DNA of 64,000 nt from Caballeronia telluris (lineage in GTDB: Bacteria > Pseudomonadota > Gammaproteobacteria > Burkholderiales > Burkholderiaceae). The stretch covers positions 104,940 through 168,939 of the forward strand of contig NZ_FCNZ02000015.1 in NCBI RefSeq assembly GCF_001544495.1, written 5' to 3'. Below the pieces are notes generated by a model. It worked only from the letters and a program-made list of their open reading frames with translations, was not told the DNA's origin and did not search any database. Position numbers and translations under genes: made by a program. Within the stretch, counting starts at the first letter, position 1. Each line of letters opens with the position of its first letter. This document shows positions 46,420 to 53,586 of this stretch, piece by piece.

Positions 46420-47628
46420 GTGGCAGAAGAAAGCGATCTCGAAAAGACCGAGTCAGCGACTCCCAAGCGCCTTGAAAAGGCGCGGGAGGAAGGCCAGGTC
46501 GCGCGTTCGCGGGACTTCGCCTCGTTCGCGCTGCTGGCGGCCGGATTCTTCGGCGTCTGGGGGCTGTCCGACTCCATCGGCGCGCATCTGCAGTCCATCC
46601 TGCGCGACGCGTTCACGTTCGACCGCGCCTACGTCCTCGATACGCACCAGATGATGATCGGCGCGGCGAATGCCAGCAAGGAGAGCTTTCTGGCGCTCCT
46701 GCCCGTGCTCGCGATGACCTGCTTCGCCGCCCTCGCCGCGCCGATGGCGCTCGGCGGCTGGCTCCTCACGACCAAGACGCTCGCGCCGAATTTCGGACGG
46801 CTCAATCCGGTGAGCGGCCTCGGGAAGATCTTCTCGATCCAGGGACCGATCCAGCTCGGCATGTCGCTTTTGAAGACGATCGTCGTCGGCGGGATAGCCG
46901 GCTCGGCGATTTGGGCCCGCAAGGCCGAAGTGCTCGGGCTTGTCACCAAGCCGCTCGACCTCGCGCTCGCGGAAGCGCTGCACATGATCTTCGTGTGCAG
47001 CGGCATGGCGATCGCCGGGCTTTTCCTGATCGCCGCGCTCGACGTGCCCTATCAGATGTGGTCGCACGCCAAAAAGCTGCGCATGAGCAAGGAAGAAGTG
47101 AAGCGCGAGCACAAGGAAAGCGACGGCGATCCGCACGTGAAGGGCCGCATCCGCCAGCAGCAGCGCGCCGCCGCGCGCCGCCGGATGATGCAGGCGATCC
47201 CGACCGCCGACGTGATCGTCACCAACCCGACGCACTTCGCCGTCGCGCTCAAGTACAGCGACGGACAGATGCGCGCCCCGAAGGTCGTCGCGAAGGGCGT
47301 GAACCTCGTGGCCGCGCGCATCCGCGAGCTGGGCCGCGAGCACAACGTGCCGCTGCTTGAAGCGCCGCCGCTCGCGCGCGCGCTGTATCACAACGTCGAG
47401 ATCAACCGCGAGATTCCGGGCGCGCTGTACGGCGCCGTCGCGCAGGTCCTGGCGTGGGTGTATCAGCTGCGCCGCTTCCAGGAAGACGGCGGCGCGAAGC
47501 CCGACGAGCCGTCCGACCTCGACGTGCCGAAAGAACTCGACAAGGGCAGCGTCTCCGACGCCGACGCAGAACAGGAAGCCGCCGACGCGCTTTCTGCCGA
47601 CAACACTACTGATGGAGCCGCAGCATGA
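46420..47628 (+). CDS. flhB: Flagellar export switch protein FlhB
   Basis: 402 residues. It begins AEESDLEKTESATPKRLEKAREEGQVARS, the conserved FlhB N-terminus (given here in its first part), has four membrane segments, and the autocleavage site NPTH with Asn269, the same number as in E. coli. The start is GTG with GGAG upstream. It switches the export apparatus from hook to filament substrates. Its stop overlaps the flhA start by 4 bp. Confidence 0.97.
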   Translation: MAEESDLEKTESATPKRLEKAREEGQVARSRDFASFALLAAGFFGVWGLSDSIGAHLQSILRDAFTFDRAYVLDTHQMMIGAANASKESFLALLPVLAMTCFAALAAPMALGGWLLTTKTLAPNFGRLNPVSGLGKIFSIQGPIQLGMSLLKTIVVGGIAGSAIWARKAEVLGLVTKPLDLALAEALHMIFVCSGMAIAGLFLIAALDVPYQMWSHAKKLRMSKEEVKREHKESDGDPHVKGRIRQQQRAAARRRMMQAIPTADVIVTNPTHFAVALKYSDGQMRAPKVVAKGVNLVAARIRELGREHNVPLLEAPPLARALYHNVEINREIPGALYGAVAQVLAWVYQLRRFQEDGGAKPDEPSDLDVPKELDKGSVSDADAEQEAADALSADNTTDGAAA

Positions 47629-49721
47629 ACGCGCGCGCTGGATTTTTCGCCAAACGGCCCGACGCGCTCGGGAGCCAGAACCTGAGGGCGCTCGCCGGCC
47701 CGATCCTGATCTGCATGATCCTCGGCATGATGATCCTGCCGTTGCCGGCGTTCCTGCTCGATCTGCTGTTCACGTTCAACATCGCGCTTTCGGTGATGGT
47801 GCTGCTCGTCAGCATGTACACGCAAAAGCCACTCGACTTCGCCGCGTTCCCGAGCGTGCTGCTCTTCTCCACCTTGCTGCGCCTGTCGCTGAACGTCGCG
47901 TCGACGCGGATCGTGCTGCTCGAAGGCCACACCGGCCCCGACGCCGCCGGCCAGGTGATCGAATCGTTCGGACACTTTCTCGTCGGCGGGAATTTCGCGG
48001 TCGGTATCGTCGTGTTCGTGATTCTGATGATCATCAACTTCATGGTCATCACGAAGGGCGCGGGCCGGATCGCCGAAGTGGGCGCGCGCTTCACGCTCGA
48101 CGCGATGCCCGGCAAGCAGATGGCGATCGACGCCGACCTGAACGCCGGCCTCATCAACGAGCAGCAGGCGAAGAAGCGCCGCATGGAAGTCGCGCAGGAA
48201 GCCGAGTTCTACGGTTCGATGGACGGCGCGAGCAAGTTCGTGCGCGGCGACGCGATCGCGGGCTTGCTGATCATGGTGATCAACATCGTCGGCGGGCTGA
48301 TCGTCGGGATGCTCCAGCACGACATGGACTTCGGCCACGCGGCCACGAACTACACGCTGCTCACGATCGGCGACGGCCTCGTCGCGCAGATTCCGTCGCT
48401 CATTATTTCGACGGCGGCCGGCGTCATCGTTTCGCGCGTCGCGACCGAGGAAGACATCGGCACGCAGCTGACCGGCCAGTTGTTCAACAACCCGCGCGTG
48501 CTGATGATCACGGGCGTGATCATCGGCATCATGGGGCTGATTCCGGGCATGCCGCACTTCGCGTTCATGCTGCTCGGCGGCGGGCTGATCTACGCCGCGC
48601 GCTCGATGAACAAGCGCGCCGCCGAGAAGAAGAAGGCGGGCGCCATCACCGACGTCTCGCCGGCCGCGGCCGCGCCGGTCGAGAACGCGGAGGCGTCGTG
48701 GGACGACGTCGCGCTGATCGATCCGCTGGGTCTGGAAGTCGGCTACCGGCTGATTCCGCTCGTCGACAAAAACACCGACGGCGAACTGCTCAAGCGCATC
48801 AAGGGCATTCGCAAGAAGTTCGCGCAGGAAATCGGCTTTTTGCCGCCGGTCATCCATATCCGCGACAACCTCGAACTGCGTCCGAATGGCTATCGCATTT
48901 CGCTCAAGGGCGTGGAAGTGGGCATCGGCGAGGCGTTCCCGGGACAATGGCTCGCGATCAATCCGGGACAGGTGTCCGCCGCGCTGCCCGGCACGCAGAC
49001 GCAGGACCCGGCGTTCGGGCTGCCGGCCGTCTGGATCGATACCAACATGCGCGAGCAGGCGCAGGTCTACGGTTACACGGTGGTCGATGCGAGCACGGTC
49101 GTCGCGACGCATTTGAACCATCTCGTCGTCACGCACGCGGCCGAGTTGCTCGGGCGTCAGGAAGTGCAGGCGCTGCTGGATCGCATTGGCAAGGATACGC
49201 CGTCGCTCACCGACGACCTCGTGCCGAAGACCGTTTCGCTCACGACGCTGCAAAAGGTGTTGCAGAACCTGCTCGACGAAGGCGTGCCGATCCGCGACAT
49301 GCGTACGATCCTCGATTCGCTGCTGGAGCACGCGCCGAAGATCGGCGACGCCTACGAACTCACGGCGGCGGTGCGGCTGGCGCTCGGCCGCGCGATCTCG
49401 CAGCAGTGGTATCCGGGCGGCGGCGATCTGCAGGTGATGGGACTCGATCCGACGCTGGAGCGGGTGTTGTCGCAGGCGCTGTCGACGGGGGCAAATCCGG
49501 GGCTGGAGCCGGGGCTCGCTCAGACGCTTCTCAATTCGACGCAGAACGCGATCATGCGCCAGCAGAATCTCGGCTTGCCGCCGGTGCTGCTCGTGCAGCA
49601 CTCGCTGCGGGCGATGCTCGCGCGGTTCTTGCGGCGGAGTCTGCCGCAGTTGAAGGTGCTGTCCTATGCGGAAGTGCCGGATACGCGCAATGTGAAGGTG
49701 GTCAATCTGATTGGTGCGTGA
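47625..49721 (+). CDS. flhA: Flagellar export gate protein FlhA
   Basis: 698 residues. Eight N-terminal membrane segments include LLRLSLNVASTRIVLLEGHTG and the charged FHIPEP loop with the conserved Asp-containing DADLNAGLI. The C-terminal cytoplasmic ring domain runs from about 360 to the end. It forms the proton-driven export gate with FlhB. Coupled to flhB by ATGA. No further flagellar gene follows; the next gene is a convergent fimbrial protein 21 bp away. Confidence 0.97.
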   Translation: MNARAGFFAKRPDALGSQNLRALAGPILICMILGMMILPLPAFLLDLLFTFNIALSVMVLLVSMYTQKPLDFAAFPSVLLFSTLLRLSLNVASTRIVLLEGHTGPDAAGQVIESFGHFLVGGNFAVGIVVFVILMIINFMVITKGAGRIAEVGARFTLDAMPGKQMAIDADLNAGLINEQQAKKRRMEVAQEAEFYGSMDGASKFVRGDAIAGLLIMVINIVGGLIVGMLQHDMDFGHAATNYTLLTIGDGLVAQIPSLIISTAAGVIVSRVATEEDIGTQLTGQLFNNPRVLMITGVIIGIMGLIPGMPHFAFMLLGGGLIYAARSMNKRAAEKKKAGAITDVSPAAAAPVENAEASWDDVALIDPLGLEVGYRLIPLVDKNTDGELLKRIKGIRKKFAQEIGFLPPVIHIRDNLELRPNGYRISLKGVEVGIGEAFPGQWLAINPGQVSAALPGTQTQDPAFGLPAVWIDTNMREQAQVYGYTVVDASTVVATHLNHLVVTHAAELLGRQEVQALLDRIGKDTPSLTDDLVPKTVSLTTLQKVLQNLLDEGVPIRDMRTILDSLLEHAPKIGDAYELTAAVRLALGRAISQQWYPGGGDLQVMGLDPTLERVLSQALSTGANPGLEPGLAQTLLNSTQNAIMRQQNLGLPPVLLVQHSLRAMLARFLRRSLPQLKVLSYAEVPDTRNVKVVNLIGA

Positions 49722-49742
49722 CCTGCACGCGCCATCGGCTGA

Positions 49743-50765
49743 CTACTGATAGCTCATCGTGAAGGTGGCCTTGGCGTTAGCCGAGCCCGACTTCAGCGGA
49801 CCGGTTCTGACGTAACGGACCGAAAACGGGAGGTCCTTGGAGCTCGAGCCGGGAATCGCTCCGAGGATGATCTGGTTCTCCGTGCCGGGCTCCGCCGCGT
49901 CCGGGCCGTAGGCCACGAGTTGCGAGCCTTGCAGGATCTGGTAGGCGACGCCGCTTGCCGTCGAATCAGTGGACAGGTTCGGGTTCGAGGTTCGGTTGGT
50001 CGGGTCGGTGACGTCGGTAAAGGTGATCGCTGCGTTGACCGCTATCGGGCAATTAAGCGTGATGGTGAAGCTGCCGTGACCCGCCGTCGCGCCGACGCTG
50101 TTCAATTCCCGGGCGGCCACCTGCGCCATCCTGACGGCGGGCGCGGCAGTCTGGACGGAGCAAGCCTGGGCAGTCACGGTGGACGTTTTGGCGTTCACCA
50201 GCACGATTTGCAGCCCCCGCGGGCTGCCATAAAGAATTCCGCCGAACGATAAACCAAAGTTCGTCGTGCCGGTGGATATAGGACCGGTGACGATGTACTG
50301 AATCCGGGCGTATCCCGCTTGGTTGAATGTACCCGCACCGACGGTCTGCGTAGCCAGCGGATATTGCAAGACTGTTGCGCTGTCGATGTCTCCTGGCGGC
50401 GAAGCCGCCAAGATGACAGCAGCTTTGAGGCCGATACCGGGAATTCCGGATGTGTAGACATTGTTGAAGCCCGGAACCAGCGCCCGCCCTGCACCGCCGT
50501 AGCCGAATTGCATAGCGTCCGTCGGACTATTGCACGTCATGGTTCCCGGCGTCGATTGAACCCAGTTGCTGTCCCAAAGCACCTGACCCGGCGCGGCATT
50601 GCGGGGAACACCGATATTTGGAGGCAACGTGATGGTCGAGCTGGGAACTCCGGTCACAGAACAACTCGCCACGGCCGGCATTGCCATGATCAGGCTTACC
50701 AGCCCGCCCGCAATCACCCAGAAAACCTTGCCAAGACGGCAGACGCGGTTCGTTTTGCGGTCCAT
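49743..50765 (-). CDS. Fimbrial adhesin-like protein (orphan)
   Basis: 340 residues with a signal peptide (VFWVIAGGLVSLIMAMPAVASC). The C-terminal 150 residues are a type-1-pilin domain with the cysteine pair and the donor-strand end (ACSVQTAAPAVRMAQVAA; GSFTITLNCPIAVNAAITFTD; ATFTMSYQ with the penultimate Tyr). The N-terminal 170 residues are a separate domain, so it looks like a two-domain tip adhesin of the chaperone-usher class. No chaperone or usher gene is near. GC content is clearly lower than in the flanking genes, which suggests transfer. Good AAGGAG site before the ATG. Confidence 0.82.
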   Translation of the reverse strand: MDRKTNRVCRLGKVFWVIAGGLVSLIMAMPAVASCSVTGVPSSTITLPPNIGVPRNAAPGQVLWDSNWVQSTPGTMTCNSPTDAMQFGYGGAGRALVPGFNNVYTSGIPGIGLKAAVILAASPPGDIDSATVLQYPLATQTVGAGTFNQAGYARIQYIVTGPISTGTTNFGLSFGGILYGSPRGLQIVLVNAKTSTVTAQACSVQTAAPAVRMAQVAARELNSVGATAGHGSFTITLNCPIAVNAAITFTDVTDPTNRTSNPNLSTDSTASGVAYQILQGSQLVAYGPDAAEPGTENQIILGAIPGSSSKDLPFSVRYVRTGPLKSGSANAKATFTMSYQ

Positions 50766-50950
50766 GTTCGCTCCTTTGAAAGAGACGTCATGGTCTTATT
50801 TTTGAGATTAAGATCACATAAGACGCATCTGAGTGTTGGCAGAAAAATCTCAGATGTGCCGTCTCATCCTCCGCGATGCGCTTGTTCGCGTTCGCGAACC
50901 CGATGCGACGAAACCCCGCGCACTTCGAAAGCATTGGCGTGCCGTCGCCC

Positions 50951-52339
50951 TCAACACTCCACGATATTCACCGCCAGCCCGCCGCGCGACGTTTCCTTGT
51001 ACTTGGTTTTCATGTCGGCGCCGGTTTCCCGCATGGTCTTGATGACCGAATCGAGCGACACATAGTGCGACCCATCGCCGCGCATCGCCATGCGCGCGGC
51101 ATTGACGGCCTTGACCGAACCCATCGCGTTCCGCTCGATGCACGGAATCTGCACCATTCCGCCGACCGGATCGCAGGTCAGCCCGAGATTGTGTTCCATG
51201 CCGATCTCGGCGGCGTTCTCGACTTGCGCCGGCGTGCCGCCCATCACGGCGGCGAGCGCGCCGGCGGCCATCGAGCACGCGACGCCCACTTCGCCCTGAC
51301 AGCCGACTTCGGCGCCCGAGATCGACGCGTTCATCTTGTACAGGATGCCGATGGCCGCCGCCGTCAGCAGAAAGTCGATCACGCCCTGCTCGTTCGATCC
51401 CGGCAGGAACCGGTCGTAGTAATGCAGCACGGCCGGGATGATGCCGGCGGCGCCATTGGTCGGCGCGGTCACGACGCGCCCGCCGACCGCGTTTTCCTCG
51501 TTCACCGCGATGGCGTAGAGATTGATCCAGTCGATCATCGAGAGCGGATCGCGCAACGCCTGCTCCGGCTTGCCCGCGAGCGCGCGATACAACTGCGGCG
51601 CCCGGCGTTTCACCTGAAACGGCCCGGGCAGGTTGCCGTCGGCTTCCGGGTTGTCGATGCCGCATCCGCGCGCGACGCACGCCTGCATCACGTCCCAGAT
51701 GCGCAACAGGCCCGCGCGAATTTCCTCGGCGCTGCGCCAGACGCGCTCGTTCTCCCACATGAGTTGCGCAATCGACTTGCCCGACTCGACGCACATCGCG
51801 AGCAACTCGTCGCCGGTGTGGAACGGATACGGCAACTGCTCGTGCGCGGTCAGCACCGCCGTGTTCGCCGCGCCCGCCGTCACGACGAAGCCGCCGCCCA
51901 CCGACAGATAAGTCGCCTCGCGAAGCAGCGCGCCGCCCGCATCGAAGGCGTGCAGCTTCATGCCGTTCGGGTGCTCGGCGAGCGCCTGTCGATAAAACCC
52001 GATGTGCTCCTTCTGCACGAACGGAATCTCGTGGCGGCCGAGCAACGCGAGCTTCTTCGACGCGCGCACGGTCTCGAGTCGTGGCGTGATCGTCTGGGCG
52101 TCGACGGTATCCGGCGCGTCCCCCATCAGGCCGAGCATGACGCCGCGATCCGTGCCGTGGCCCTTGCCCGTCGCGCCTAGCGATCCGTACAGATCGCATT
52201 TCACCGACGCGACCGCGTCGAGCAGTCCGTCGCGTTCGAGCCCTTGCACGAACATCAACGCCGCGCGCATCGGCCCGACCGTATGCGAACTCGACGGACC
52301 GATGCCGATTTTGAAGAGATCGAAAACGCTGACTGCCAT
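50951..52339 (-). CDS. sdaA: L-serine ammonia-lyase (Fe-S type)
   Basis: 462 residues. It begins MAVSVFDLFKIGIGPSSSHTVGPM, the conserved start of the beta domain. The alpha domain has the three iron-sulfur cysteines in GCQGEVG, LTCDPVGG and QIPCIERN. It deaminates L-serine to pyruvate and ammonia. It lies 27 bp after the alginate lyase gene on the same strand and near the gcv genes, whose serine branch it could drain. Confidence 0.96.
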   Translation of the reverse strand: MAVSVFDLFKIGIGPSSSHTVGPMRAALMFVQGLERDGLLDAVASVKCDLYGSLGATGKGHGTDRGVMLGLMGDAPDTVDAQTITPRLETVRASKKLALLGRHEIPFVQKEHIGFYRQALAEHPNGMKLHAFDAGGALLREATYLSVGGGFVVTAGAANTAVLTAHEQLPYPFHTGDELLAMCVESGKSIAQLMWENERVWRSAEEIRAGLLRIWDVMQACVARGCGIDNPEADGNLPGPFQVKRRAPQLYRALAGKPEQALRDPLSMIDWINLYAIAVNEENAVGGRVVTAPTNGAAGIIPAVLHYYDRFLPGSNEQGVIDFLLTAAAIGILYKMNASISGAEVGCQGEVGVACSMAAGALAAVMGGTPAQVENAAEIGMEHNLGLTCDPVGGMVQIPCIERNAMGSVKAVNAARMAMRGDGSHYVSLDSVIKTMRETGADMKTKYKETSRGGLAVNIVEC

Positions 52340-52366
52340 GAAGGTTCCTGGTTGGTTCCGGAGTGA

Positions 52367-53482
52367 TTAGCGCGCCGGCAGCGGCAGACAGACCGCGAGC
52401 CAGGCGGGCGGCGTCGCGGCGAGCCGCAGCGCCACCGGTGCATAACGGCCGTCGAGACGCGCCGCGAGATGAAACAGTTCCGCCGCATTCTTCGGGTCCC
52501 ACGGGCCCGAATAGCCCGGGAAGCCCGCTTCGCGCCGCTTGGCGTCGAACGGCACCGACGAATGCACGAACTCTTCGTGCGTCTTCGTGCCGAGCGCGTA
52601 CGGCGTGAGCCAGTTGAGCGCGGCGGCGAGCGTCGCGCCCGACGACGCGCGGTCCGCGATCCAGTTGCGGTTATGACGCCGCGCCGCGAGCGCCGCCGTC
52701 ACGAGCGGCTGAAGATCGTAGGTGACGTAGTGCAGCGCGTCGCGTTCGGCGAAATCGACGGTCGAGCCGTCCGGCGCGATGTTGTCGCCGATGTGCTCGA
52801 CAAAAAGACGCTGCGCCGCGTTGATCATCTTCCGGTCGTCAATGGTGAACGCGCCCATCGAAATCAGCTTCACGCGATGACTCTGCCAGTTGTTGCGATA
52901 CGTGCCTTCGAGCGGCCGCTTCTGCTTGTCGATGTCCTCGACATAGCCCGTCACCATCTTCGAGATGAACGCGTTCGCCGCATTGCGCGTCTTGACCGGC
53001 AGCGCGCTCGCAGTCAAATCATAGGCGAGGATCAGCGACTCGAAGTTGGTTTCGTCGATCGGATTGAAGCTCGGCTGATACGTCGTGACCCACGCGAGCA
53101 GGAAGCGCTCGACGAGCCGCAGATAGCGCTCGTCGCCGGTCGCGCGCCAGGCGAGCGCGGCGTCGCGCATCAGGCCGAGATCCTTCTCCGCTTCGACGCT
53201 CTCGTCGTAGACGCCCTCGTGCGGCAGCGTGCCTTCGGTGTGCAGCTTCGCGCGCGCCTTCGGCTGGTCGTTGACGTGCGACTGCACCATCTTCACCAGC
53301 GCCCGCACGCCGGGATCGGCGTTGGTCCGCTCGCTCGACTGCATCGCGGGCGCGGCGCAGAAATTCATCGCGGCGTGCGCGCCCTGCGTCGCGACCGCGG
53401 CCGTCAGCGCAATCGCGGCGAGCGCAGTCTGCATGTGCCATCGACGGCCCGCCTCGTTCCCCACTCGCACCTTCAACGCCAT
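52367..53482 (-). CDS. Alginate lyase family protein
   Basis: 371 residues with a signal sequence after a basic leader (TALAAIALTAAVATQGAHA). The catalytic motif RNNWQSH and its flanking KLISMGAFTIDD are those of the alpha/alpha-barrel alginate lyase family (Pfam Alginate_lyase). It would cleave alginate or a related uronate polymer in the periplasm. The start at 53482 has AAGGGAG 5-6 bp upstream; an internal ATG at 53434 lacks a site. It is inserted between gcvP and sdaA. Confidence 0.85.
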   Translation of the reverse strand: MALKVRVGNEAGRRWHMQTALAAIALTAAVATQGAHAAMNFCAAPAMQSSERTNADPGVRALVKMVQSHVNDQPKARAKLHTEGTLPHEGVYDESVEAEKDLGLMRDAALAWRATGDERYLRLVERFLLAWVTTYQPSFNPIDETNFESLILAYDLTASALPVKTRNAANAFISKMVTGYVEDIDKQKRPLEGTYRNNWQSHRVKLISMGAFTIDDRKMINAAQRLFVEHIGDNIAPDGSTVDFAERDALHYVTYDLQPLVTAALAARRHNRNWIADRASSGATLAAALNWLTPYALGTKTHEEFVHSSVPFDAKRREAGFPGYSGPWDPKNAAELFHLAARLDGRYAPVALRLAATPPAWLAVCLPLPAR

Positions 53483-53545
53483 GCGAACTCCCTTGATTGG
53501 CTTTGGTTCGGGGTGAGATGTTAGCCGGGATTGGGCGGCTGAAGC

Positions 53546-53570
53546 AAAAACCGCCCGAGCTTCCGGGCGG
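53546..53570 (-). terminator. Terminator after gcvP
   Basis: CCGCCCG (53551-53557) and CGGGCGG (53564-53570) form a stem with a six-base loop, followed on the minus strand by five T. It separates the gcv transcript from the alginate lyase gene. Confidence 0.85.
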
Positions 53571-53586
53571 TAGGGCGATGTCTATG

